A DNA stretch of 64,000 nt from positions 994,501 through 1,058,500 of the forward strand of contig CM060831.1 of assembly GCA_030762175.1 (NCBI GenBank), given 5' to 3'. The notes below the pieces were generated by a model. That model searched no databases. It was not told the origin of the DNA and saw only the letters and a list, made by a program, of their open reading frames with translations. Below are positions 32,802 to 43,739 of the stretch, in pieces (within the stretch, counting starts at the first letter, position 1; every line of letters begins with the position of its first letter). The DNA is from Metallyticus violacea. Its lineage: Eukaryota > Arthropoda > Insecta > Mantodea > Metallyticidae. The translations under genes and the position numbers were made by a program.

Positions 32802-34056
32802 AAGATGTACCCATCAAACATACCTTGGAACTCCTACAAGTCCACTTCAAAGCAGAAGAAATCACATTATTTGAACACGTCCTAACATCCAACTATTTTC
32901 AAGGACAACCAAATTCTACTAACAGAAAGAAGGAGTAGCAATGGGAAGTCCACTAAGCCTGTAATAGCGAATTTCTTTATGCAACACTTCGAGAAGAAAG
33001 CTCTGGACACTGCTGTATACAAACCGTCACTCTGGTTGAGATACGTGGACGACACTTTTGTAATATGGCCACACGGACATCATAAACTACAGCTCTTCTT
33101 GGAACATCTAAATAGTCTCCATGAAAAAATCAAATTTACTATGGAAAAGGAAAGTAATGACACGCTTCCCTTTTTAGACGTCTTAGTTGGGAGAAAATCA
33201 TTAAGAACTCTTGGTCATCAAGTTTATAGAAAAAACACACATACGGAAAGATATCTTAATGCCAGATTGAATCATCATCCGGCACAAAAAAGGACTGTAA
33301 TCAAGACTTTAGTGCACAGAGCAAAAACCATCACAGAACCGGAATATCTTAAGCACGAACTAAATCATCTCCGCGATCTTTGAAAGCCAATGGATACAGT
33401 AACAAAGATATTGACAGAGCCATTCGCCCTAACAGAACTGCAACATTTAACACCTATTCAAACAAGAAACCCAAGGCTGTTCTGACGTACATAGAAGACG
33501 TTACTGTGCGTATGGCACGTATATTAAAGGAAAAAGGCATACCATCAATCTTCACACCAACTGTTAAATTAGGACACATGCTTAACAATGCAAAAGACCC
33601 TAGGCATCCCCTTGACACCACGGGAATTAATAAAATACCATGCGAATGTGGCATAGTTTACATAGGCATGACCGGAAGATCGAATAAAATCGATTAGAGG
33701 AACATCAACGACATCTGCGCCTTAATCAGCCCGAACGATCGGCAGTAGCAGAACATGCAATAAAGGAATGCCATGGTATATGCTTTAACAAAATAGAAGT
33801 GGTTGCAAAAACACAAGACTTTTTCAATCTAGCCAGGAGGGAAGCACTGGAAATACAACAGCATCCTATCAACTTTGATAGAGATGGTAGATATCATCTA
33901 AGTAGCAAATGGAAACCGGTTCTTAAAAACAAGCAACTACCTCCTCTCCATCCTCCTCCACTCCACTTCCACCGCACACATATTGATCGTGTTCTACAGC
34001 CAGACAGCGACGGATCAATACTATCGTCGTGTTTAGAGTTAGGTGTTATTAATCGC
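32802..34056 (+). mobile_element. Penelope-like retroelement coding remnant (RT plus GIY-YIG)
   Basis: The RT part starts near 32825 (L-E-L-L-Q-V, then F-E-H-V-L-T-S-N-Y-F). A-M-G-S-P-L-S follows at 32938, then W-L-R-Y-V-D-D-T-F-V-I-W near 33035, which keeps both catalytic Asp residues. The frame shifts near 32957, 33380 and 33690. The GIY-YIG block is C-E-C-G-I-V-Y-I-G-M-T-G-R (33640-33675), with the downstream A-E-H-A and R-R-E-A-L-E-I parts in a third frame (33799 on). The amino-terminal part of the RT is missing, so the copy is 5'-incomplete yet still bounded by an inverted terminal repeat. It belongs to a different lineage from the 14.8-kb copy. Confidence 0.93.
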
Positions 34057-34140
34057 CCACTGAGGATGCCAACCGGAGTAGTTGGTGAAAGCTATGGTAG
34101 TAATTTAAACCATGGACCACGGCAGAACAGCCCGGGAGAT
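34057..34140 (+). repeat. Right 84-bp inverted repeat of Penelope-like element, hammerhead-like core
   Basis: CTGAGGA (34060-34066), stem strands GCCAAC (34068-34073) and GTTGGT (34081-34086), and GAAA (34087-34090) fit the CUGANGA-stem II-GAAA core. A possible stem III is CTATGGT with ACCATGG. I could not place the NUH cleavage site or stem I with confidence. Confidence 0.8.
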
Positions 34141-34289
34141 TATAATTGTTTTATGAAAATGTAAAACTATTGTTCCCGTTTAGTTAAAGTAGAACTATCA
34201 AATATCTGTTGTTTATAAAACAAATGCTACTTTATCATCTTATCTGCTAAAATTTTATGTACTACCGGAAGTAGCTCACGCATCTGTCC

Positions 34290-37200
34290 ATTGAGGAAAG
34301 GAGAAAAACAAGGAAGATGATGATAACACGGAATACAAAGGAGTCTCTGCTTTAGAGGAAAGGAGAGAAACAAGGAATGTGATGCTAACATGAAATATGG
34401 AGGTTGAGAACCTCTGCTTTAGAGGAAAGGAGAGAAACAAGGAATGTGATGCTAATATGAAATATCGAGGTTGAGAATCTCTCTGCTTTAGAGGAAAGGA
34501 GAGAAACAAGGAATTTGATGCTAATATGAAATATCGAGGTTGAGAACCTCTGCTTTAGAGGAAAGCAGAGAAACAAATAATGTGATGTTAATATGAAATA
34601 TCGAGGTCGAGAATCTCTCTGCTTTAGAGGAAAGCAGAGAAACACTTAATGTGATGCTAATATGAAATATCGAGGTCGAGAATCTCTCTGCTTTAGAGGA
34701 AAGCAGAGAAACAAGGAATGTGATGCTAATATGAAATATCGAGGTTGAGAATCTCTCTGCTTTAGAGGAAAGCAGAGAAACAAATAATGTGATGCTAATA
34801 TGAAATATCGAGGTCGAGAATCTCTCTGCTTTAGAGGAAAGGAGAGAAACAAGGAATGTGATGTTAATATGAAATATCGAGGTTGAGAATCTCTCTGCTT
34901 TAGAAGAAAGAAGAGAAAGAAGGATGTGATGCTAATATGAAATATCGAGGTTGAGAACCTCTGCTTTAGAGGAAAGGAGAGAAACAAGGAATGTGATGCT
35001 AATATGAAATATCGAGTTTGAGAATATCTGCTTTAGAGGAAAGGAGAGAAACAAGGAATGTGATGCTAATATGAAATATCGAGTTTGAGAACCTCTGCTT
35101 TAGAGGAAAGGAGAGAAACAAGGAATGTGATACTAATATGAAATATCGAGGTTGAGAATCTCTCTGCTTTAGAGGAAAGGAGAGAAACAAGGAATGTGAT
35201 GCTAATATGAAATATCGAGGTTGAGAATCTCTCTGCTTTAGAGGAAAGGAGAGAAACAAGGAATGTGATGCTAATATGAAATATCGCGGTTGAGAATCTC
35301 TCTGCTTTAGAGGAAAGGAGAGAAACAAGGAATGTGATGCTAATATGAAATATCGAGGTTGAGAATCTCTCTGCTTTAGAGGAAAGGAGAGAAACAAGGA
35401 ATGTGATGCTAATATGAAATATCGCGGTTGAGAATCTCTCTGCTTTAGAGGAAAGGAGAGAAACAAGGAATGTGATGCTAATATGAAATATCGAGGTTGA
35501 GAATCTGCTTTAGAGGAAAGGAGAGAAACAAGGAATGTGATGCTAATATGAAATATCGCGGTTGAGAATCTCTCTGCTTTAGAGGAAAGGAGAGAAACAA
35601 GGAATGTGATGCTAATATGAAATATCGCGGTTGAGAACTTCTGCTTTAGAGGAAAGGAGAGAAACAAGGAATGTGATGCTAATATGAAATATCGAGGTTG
35701 AGAATCTCTCTGCTTTAGAGGAAAGGAGAGAAACAAGGAATGTGATGCTAATATGAAATATCGAGGTTGAGAACCCCTGTTTTAGAGGAAGGCAGAGAAA
35801 CAAGGAATGCGATGCTAATACGAAATATCGAGGTTGAGAATCTCTGCTTTAAAGAAAAGGAGAGAAACAAGCAATGTGATGCTAATATGAAATATCGAGG
35901 TTGAGAATCTCTCTGCTTTAGAGGAAAGGAGAGAAACAAGGAATGTGATGCTAATATGAAATATCGAGGTTGAGAATCTCTCTGCTTTAGAGGAAAGGAG
36001 AGAAAGAAGGAATGTGATGCTAATATGAAATATCGAGGTTGAGAATCTCTCTGCTTTAGAGGAAAGGAGAGAAACAAGGAATGTGATGGTAATACGAAAT
36101 ATCGAGGTTGAGAACCTCTGCTTTAGAGGAAAGGAGAGAAACAAGGAATGTGATGCTAATATGAAATATCGCGGTTGAGAATCTCTCTGCTTTAGAGGAA
36201 AGGAGAGAAACAAGGAATGTGATGCTAATATGAAATATCGCGGTTGATTATCTCTCTGCTTTAGAGGAAAGGAGAGAAAGAAGGAATGTGATGCTAATAT
36301 GAAATATCGAGGTTGAGAATCTCTCTGCTTTAGAGGAAAGGAGAGAAACAAGGAATGTGATGTTAATATGAAATATCGAGGTTGAGAATCTCTCAGCTTT
36401 AGAGGAAAGGAGAGAAACAAGGAATGTGATGCTAATATGAAATATCGAGGTCGAGAATCTCTCTGCTTTAGAGGAAAGGAGAGAAACAAGGAATGTGATG
36501 CTAATATCAAATATCGCGGTTGATTATCTCTCTGCTTTAGAGAAAAGGAGAGAAACAAGGAATGTGATGCTAATATGAAATATAGAGGTTGATTATCTCT
36601 CTGCTTTAGAGGAAAGGAGAGAAACAAGGAATGTGATGTTAATATGAAATATCGAGGTTGAGAATCTCTCTGCTTTAGAGGAAAGGAGAGAAAGAAGGAA
36701 TGTGATGCTAACATGAAATATCGCGGTTGAGAAACTCTGCTTTAGAGGAAAGGAGAGAAACAAGGAATGTGATGCTAATACGAAATATCGAGGTTGAGAA
36801 CCTCTGCTTTAGAGGAAAGAAGAGAAACAAATAATGTGATGCTAATATGAAATATCGAGGTCGAGAACCTCTGCTTTAGAGGAAAGGAGAGAAACAAATA
36901 ATGTGATGCTAATATGAAATATTTAGGTCGAAAACCTCTGCTTTAGAGGAAAGCAGAGAAACAAATAATGTGATGCTAATATGAAATATCGCGGTTGAGA
37001 ATCTCTCTGCTTTAGAAGAAAGGAGAGAAACAAGGAATGTGATGCTAATATGAAATATCGAGGTCGAGAACCTCTGCTTTAGAGGAAAGGAGAGAAACAA
37101 GGAATGTGATGCTAATATGAAATATCGAGGTCGAGAACCTCTGCTTTAGAGGAAAGGAGAGAAACAAGGAATGTGATGCTAATATGAAATATCGCGGTTG

Positions 37201-39237
37201 AGAACCTCTGCTTTAGAGGAAAGGAGAGAAACAAGGAATGTGATGCTAATATGAAATATGGAGGTTGAGAACCTCTGCTTTAGAGGAAAGGAGAGAAACA
37301 AGGAATATGATGCTAATATGAAATATCGCGGTTGAGAATCTCTGCTTTAGAGGCAAGGAGAGAAACAAGGAATGTGATGCTAATATGAAATATCGAGGTT
37401 GAGAATCTCTGCTTTAGAGGAAAGGAGAGAAATAAGGAATGTGATGCTAATATGAAATATCGAGGTTGAGAATCTCTCTGCTTTAGAGGAAAGAAGAGAA
37501 ACAAGGAATGTGATGCTAATATGAAATATCGAGGTTGAGAATCTCTCTGCTTTAGAGGAAAGGAGAGAAACAAGGAATGTGATGCTAATATGAAATATCG
37601 AGGTTGAGAATCTATCTGCTTTAAAAGAAAGGAGAGAAACAAGGAATGTGATGCTAATATGAAATATCGCGGTTGATTATCTCTCTGCTTTAGAGGAAAG
37701 GAGAGAAAGAAGGAATGTGATGCTAATATGAAATATCGAGGTTGAGAATCTCTTTGCTTAAGAGGAAACAGAGAAACAAGGAATGTGATGTTAATATGAA
37801 ATATCGAGGTTGAGAATCTCTCTGCTTTAGAGGAAAGGAGAGAAACAAGGAATGTGATGCTAATATGAAATATCGAGGTCGAGAATCTCTCTGCTTTAGA
37901 GGAAAGGAGAGAAACAAGGAATGTGATGCTAATATGAAATATCGAGGTCGAGAATCTCTGCTTTAGAGGAAAGGAGAGAAAGAAGGAATGTGATGCTAAT
38001 ATGAAATATCGAGGTTGAGAATCTCTCTGCTTTAGAGGAAAGGGGAGAAACAAGGAATGTGATGCTAATATGAAATATCGCGGTTGAGAACCTCTGCTTT
38101 AGAGGAAAGGAGAGAAACAAGGAATGTGATGCTAATATGAAATATCGAGGTTGAGAACCTCTGCTTTAGAGGAAAGGAGAGAAACAAGGAATATAATGCT
38201 AATATGAAATATCGCGGTTGAGAATCTCTGCTTTAGAGGAAAGGAGAGAAACAAGGAATGTGATGCTAATATGAAATATCGAGGTTGAGAATCTCTGCTT
38301 TAGAGGAAAGGAGAGAAACAAGGAATGTGATGCTAATATGAAATATCGAGGTTGAGAATCTCTCTGCTTTAGAGGAAAGGAGAGAAACAAGGAATGTGAT
38401 GCTAATATGAAATATCGAGGTTGAGAATCTCTCTGCTTTAGAGGAAAGCAGAGAAACAAGGAATGTGATGCTAATATGAAATATCGAGGTTGAGAATCTC
38501 TCTGCTTTAGAAGAAAGGAGGGAAACAAGGAATGTGATGCTAATATGAAATATCGCGGTTGATTATCTCTCTGCTTTAGAGGAAAGGAGAGAAAGAAGGA
38601 ATGTGATGCTAATATGAAATATCGAGGTTGAGAATCTCTCTGCTTTAGAGGAAAGGAGAGAAACAAGGAATGTGATGTTAATATGAAATATCGAGGTTGA
38701 GAATCTCTCTGCTTTAGAGGAAAGGAGAGAAACAAGGAATGTGATGCTAATATGAAATATCGAGGTCGAGAATCTCTCTGCTTTAGAGGAAAGGAGAGAA
38801 CCAAGGAATGTGATGCTAATATGAAATATCGAGGTCGAGAATCTCTGCTTTAGAGGAAAGGAGAGAAACAAGGAATGTGATGCTAATATGAAATATCGCG
38901 GTTGAGAATCTCTGCTTTAGAGGAAAGGAGAGAAACAAGGAATATGATGCTAATATGAAATATAGCGGTTGAGAATCTCTGCTTTAGAGAAAAGGAGAGA
39001 AACAAGGAATGTGATGCTAATATGAATTATTGAGGTTGAGAACTTCTGCTTTAGAGGAAAGGAGAGAAACAAGGAATGTGATGCTAATATGGAATATCGA
39101 GGTTGAGAACTTCTGCTTTAGAGAAAGGAGAGAAACAAGGAATGTGATGCTAATATGAAATATCGCGGTTGAGTATCTCTGCTTTAGAGGAAAGGAGAGA
39201 AACAAGGAATAGGGTGCTAATATGAAATAGCGAGGTT
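34290..39237. repeat. Large minisatellite, 67/69-bp unit, about 72 copies, with higher-order structure
   Basis: The unit runs GAGGAAAGGAGAGAAACAAG, GAATGTGATGCTAATATGAA, ATATCGAGGTTGAGAATCTC, TCTGCTTTA. The 69-bp form reads GAATCTCTCTGC and the 67-bp form GAACCTCTGC or GAATCTCTGC. Variants recur in blocks (CGAGG/CGCGG; GGTTGATTATC; GAAAGAAGG; GTGATGTTAA). The array has strong strand asymmetry, purine-rich on the plus strand. Because 69 is a multiple of 3, the minus strand shows long open frames with a 23-residue period (such as F-L-S-F-P-L-K-Q-R), up to 299 codons. The 67-bp units break them, and nothing suggests translation. Confidence 0.98.
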
Positions 39238-41113
39238 TTTGGCCCGTAGGTAAACAGCATGAATCTCGGCGGACTATTACAAGACTTTCTTTTTGTGATG
39301 GAAACCGCATTTTACAATCTGTCGTGAACAATCAAGTATGTTTTGAGAGTAAACAGGTTATTACTCTCTAACGTATTGTTTTTTAATTTTATCGAAGTGA
39401 ATCGTACATCTGGTTATAGTATACTATTGTTAATATATTGCTGGTATGTTTTGTGTTTTCGCCTGCTATGAGGTTGGAATTTCGAAGGTTGCAGTGTACT
39501 GATATCGTCTTCCAGGGATTCCCGTAATGCAAGAAGCAAGAGGGACAAAGATGGGTTTCCTTAACATGATCATGTTGCGATGGTATTGTTGGAGACAGAA
39601 AAACACTTTTATACACAAGAAAATGTGTGCATTGTGTGCATTAAATGCTATAGCATACTGTCATACACGATATACATATTCGCACCCATTTTTGAACAAC
39701 TGACTATTGGTGAATACCTCTCTAGGATTTCCAGCAAGAACTTACTTATGTGAATGACACTTCTCTAAAAGGATGTCAACAGGAACTTAAGAGTAGCCAG
39801 TAAGGGATTTGGATTCAAACTAAAAAATTTGAACCCGACGTTTTAGCGAGGTTCGCGGGACTTTAAACGTCCCAACGATACATATTCAAACTCTGTTTTG
39901 AGCACAAGAGATTCATTCGCTAATCTACTGGTAGTCTATTCCATTCTACTTTCTACTCTCGCTCTTAGGTCGACAACCGTTGTGTTTAACTCAACGCAGT
40001 CAGGCAAGACTGCGAAGTCGGCACGCTGATCACTGTTTGTTTACTTTGCTCAGTGCAGTTCATCATTTTGGTCTTCACTCATACGACAAACGGCACTTCG
40101 AAGTGATTTATTCAATAAATGATACTCTCCCGACACGTATTTATCTGCATCAGCAATACCTCTTCTCAATAAAACAGTCTGAGGTATTTACTACTCCCAC
40201 TTGGGACAGAAGTGGTAAATGAACTTCAGCAGCCGAGGCAACTACTGCTAGCCCAGCCCATAAATCGTCATCAGCTTGGGGCAATTTCCAAACCAAGCTC
40301 ACATCCTAATAAAACTTACCCATACCAGTTCCATATTTTGCCCTCAATGTGCATACTGATTATGACGTCGCGACCCATGTTCCACCCCAAATTTGGTTTA
40401 CCAACGTAGGACTATTAAGCAACTTCGTCCCCACACCCCCATGCAATACACCGCCTAAATGATACTGTGCGCTAAACTTTTTCTACTGTTAATTGTTTAA
40501 TGTCAAGTGTATAAAGGTTTTCCTTAAATTTCCGAGTAGAATAAAGTTGTTTAAACAGTTGGCAGGGTGAATTTCACTTCCTCCTGAGCCAATTATTACG
40601 AGATGGGGGCTGCCATATATTATTGTAACACTTTTCACATTGAGAAGCAGAAAACGTTGTTGAAGCGAAGGATGGAATAAAAGACAAACAAATTTACACT
40701 TGGTCACATTTCACTTGCATTTCTACAGCCATCACAGCGTTCGAGCGTAATGACGTACCCTTTGTCATAAATACAAAATTTCTCATTTAAGCTTAAATGT
40801 GGCAAGGTGAAATTGTAAAGGAAATAATAGAAAAATTTAAGTATGTACTTCAAAATAATCATTAAAACATATTGCCAATATCTTGTGTGGCAAAACGGAG
40901 AGCAAATTGTCGGACATTGTCGCTGTAAGAAATTTAAATAGCACTTTTGTAGCCGAACATTGTATTTCTCAATACAAATTAATTCTTAAAAGCAACAGAG
41001 AATCGTCTGTTTTCAAATAATTGTTGTTCTATACTGCAACTTCAGCAGCAGTTCCATTCCACAAAATCGGTGAGTTTTACAGCTATGGTAAATTATACTT
41101 AGATATTCAGTGG
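39238..41113. other. Unassigned sequence
   Basis: Open frames at 39389-39616 (-), 39980-40222 (+) and 40212-40409 (+) are not recognised. GC content rises modestly around 39900-40460. No repeat was identified. Confidence 0.45.

Positions 41114-41145
<32 letters not shown>
41114..41145. repeat. Poly(A) run, 32 bases
   Basis: An uninterrupted A run. It could be the tail of a retroposed sequence lying to its left, but I could not identify the sequence or a target-site duplication. Confidence 0.9.
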
Positions 41146-41147
<2 letters not shown>

Positions 41148-42365
41148 CATTTTTTGCATTATTTTGTCATTTTTGTAATAATACATTTTTTGTTGTCAAT
41201 ACATATACCTATTTTATATCGCATAATTACATACATATTTTGCATATTTAAAGGATAATTATTCTAGCTTATTTATGATAAACACCTTAATGTTGTAAAA
41301 ACAGGAGTACCTCATTATTTACATAATTAACACACTTTGAAAGATTGCAAGTGTTGAGTTTACTATAAGAGCATTTGAGAACTGCATTGCCCAGTTTGAA
41401 GGTTATTTTTCCTGAATGCAAACTAGAGGATATATTTTGGGAAAACTATGAATATTGGAATCACTTAAAGATTCTGTACAATGCGACGACCTGATATTTT
41501 GCAAGACAATTGATGCGTCCTTGTATTTACGACTTAAACGAAACAAATAATGGAGTTTACTGCCAAGTCCTTGTTTCTATTATTTCCCTTCTTTTGTTTT
41601 CCTTACATTTCTTTTTATCACGGAAAGTTTTGCAGAATTTTTTTCACAGTATCCACGTCACCGGTCTTGAGGAGCATACAGCGCTACACTGGCATTCCAG
41701 CATCACCTGTAGAGAGAGACAGAAACACTTCCTTCCGTCCTATCCCCATTTAAGGATAATCTCCATAGCGAGTATGAACGTGACTGGCATCCTGATGGCC
41801 TGTTAATGGAGCAGCAGTATATCGGGCACAATCAGTAAACTTCCTGTGGATTTAAAACCACTTTGTCGACACATAAAGCAGAACCATGTTTACTAATACT
41901 TTAATGTCTTAAAGGATAAATGTTATTCCTGTTCAATTTCTCTTCCCGTCAGGAGTACGCCAGCTGAGAATCGAACTAGGTAGACCCCACCCTGTGGGCG
42001 GTGCACGTTCCGCCCGATATTACAAAATGTGTACACAGGAAACTGTAGAACAGGCCTGTTCGTCGCGGCGAATATTTATGTTATATTCCGACTCTGACGC
42101 GTTTTGTAACAATCTGGTCAAGAAAAGAAGTTCTTCTGATGACTGGGGAAGCAACGATTCTCTTGTTCAATGAATACAATCTTAGTAAAGGAAACCTTAA
42201 TACCGCATCGAAACGTATTTTCCAAATTTCAAGTGACGGCGCCAGTCAGTGTCATCTGTAAATGGATTTAGTAAAGTTTACCGATGAAAAAACTGTTTTA
42301 AACTACATCCACCCTACCTATTGGGCACTGAAAATGATAAAGAAATTACATACATGCATTTATGA
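41146..42365. other. Mostly unassigned; possible tRNA-like trace near 41940-42030 (-)
   Basis: On the minus strand around 41984 the sequence AGTTCGATTCTC resembles a Pol III box B, preceded by a GC-rich stretch ending GTGGGGTCTACC. It matches neither SINE-A nor SINE-B. Open frames at 41510-41806 (+) are not recognised. Confidence 0.35.
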
Positions 42366-42633
42366 ATAGTGTTAAACGCCCGTTTTTACTACTGAGGCAC
42401 TACAGGCGATGGACAACGATGATACATGAGATGAATTGATACATTGGTAAGGATTTATTTAAGGAAGGAAACGTTCTCCAAGCGCAAGTTTAGGGTACCT
42501 CCCCCTCATTTTCCATTTATGAGGAAAACCTGGAAAAAACCTCAGCCAAGGAGGACGGTCCTGGCGGGATTCGAACCCCAGACCTCCTGCTCACGAGTCC
42601 GCGCCCTAACCTTCTCGATCACCCATGGCGGTC
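42366..42633 (-). mobile_element. SINE-B, full length long-tail form
   Basis: Minus strand: GTGATCGAGAAGGTTAGGGC (A-box region), GGTTCGAATCC, GGACGGTCCTCCTTGGCTGA, AAATCCTTACCAATGTATC, and the 3' segment with TAGTGCCTCAGTAGTAAAAA. Flanks CATGCATTTATG (about 42353) and CATGTGCATTTGTG (about 42634) may be a decayed target duplication. The poly(A) tail is gone. Confidence 0.92.
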
Positions 42634-42667
42634 ATGTGCATTTGTGTGTGTGTCTGTCAATGCTCAA

Positions 42668-42850
42668 GTTTTATTTTTTCTAAACAACACTCGGCATATA
42701 ATCATCAATTAACAAACGATTCATCGAATTGGTTAACCAGCAAAATTAGACAATTGAACGAGGAGATTAACCTAAAGCAAAATTTAAAAATCACGCTAGC
42801 TACACCAATATTTGTTTTTCGCTACAACATTCCGTATATATCATTTAAAT
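42668..42850 (-). repeat. Inverted D unit at the left side of the foldback-like composite
   Basis: The reverse complement matches the right end of the D array. The 44-bp core at 42703-42746 (CATCAATTAACAAACGATTC at its start, TTAACCAGCAAAAT at its end) pairs with 44968-45011 with only a few mismatches. Sequence related to the AGAGCGATTTTTAAATTT block lies at about 42780-42800. Confidence 0.8.
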
Positions 42851-42863
42851 ACAGATGTCCGTC

Positions 42864-43047
42864 ACGCAGGAGCTGCGTAAACTAAGCGAATTCCTCACCA
42901 AGTAATAAAAAATTTAATAAACATTAATATAAAATCCATATTAGATTTTTTAATGAATAAAATCAAATTAGTTACGGTATTACTATGTGGTATTAGGGGA
43001 ACAAAATTAGAATTCTTCTAACCTATAAGTATCACAAAAGAGAAGCA

Positions 43048-43084
<37 letters not shown>

Positions 43085-43530
43085 GCGATTAAACCACAAG
43101 AATTAATGGTGTATTATTAATTAATATAGCCAAAGTTACGCTGTGTGATATTTTTTAAAAAAAATCTATGTTTATGAACATATGCATTGATATCTTCACA
43201 TTCACTTAAATAGAGAAAAATAATAGACAGTTTCGAGTTGCATTGTGTATTTAAAAGGATTTTTTCATATATTTCAATAAAACAAAAACATGTTACTATT
43301 TAAAAATAATTACTATGTACTAGGCAAATATATAGAATCAACAGTAACAATCGAAAGTTGCATCCATTTTCATTAGCTTTGAAATTTAATTTAAATATTG
43401 CTGCAATAAAAAATGTAACGGAAACGATTTCTGAATGCTATACAGAATGCTCTGAAATACAAATATAGTTCTCACACACATATCAGATTAATATTTCAAT
43501 GTTCTATCCTTAGGACGGTGCTTTTCTTAA

Positions 43531-43591
<61 letters not shown>

Positions 43592-43655
43592 CGTTATAAA
43601 AACCGTTTATACGCTGAATTAATTTGTCCTTTTATTTTAAAACAATATTGAAAAA
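42864..43655 (+). repeat. Left arm (E) of foldback-like composite
   Basis: It starts with the near-palindrome ACGCAGGAGCTGCGT and ACTAAGCGAATTCCTCA, then follows 26951-27600 base by base with moderate divergence, including an internal (TTA)n at 43050-43083. The same sequence recurs inverted at 45430-46042. A (TA)n run interrupts it at 43535-43589. Confidence 0.9.
43535..43589. repeat. (TA)n microsatellite
   Basis: About 27 TA units inside the left E arm; the other three E copies lack it. Confidence 0.97.
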
Positions 43656-43739
43656 ATTAAACGCAAAGGCACTTATTAAATTTTGGTTTCCAAGTATACC
43701 TTTATTCCTAATAGTCCATTTTCCCTAATTTTTAGAAAT

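Noticed and set aside
32979..33383. Host gene or telomerase-like reverse transcriptase
   Set aside because: The RT block is followed by a GIY-YIG domain and flanked by inverted terminal repeats, which is typical of Penelope-like elements.
34290..39331. Long minus-strand open frames (up to 299 codons) with a 23-residue repeat as a real repetitive protein
   Set aside because: They follow from a 69-bp unit with no stop in that frame, are broken repeatedly by 67-bp units, and there is no unique N- or C-terminal domain.
41550..41806. Small membrane or secreted protein
   Set aside because: The two overlapping frames are hydrophobic only because the strand is T-rich; there is no domain or conserved context.
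43535..43589. TA run as a replication origin or regulatory element
   Set aside because: A simple dinucleotide expansion found in only one of four arm copies; nothing else supports a function.
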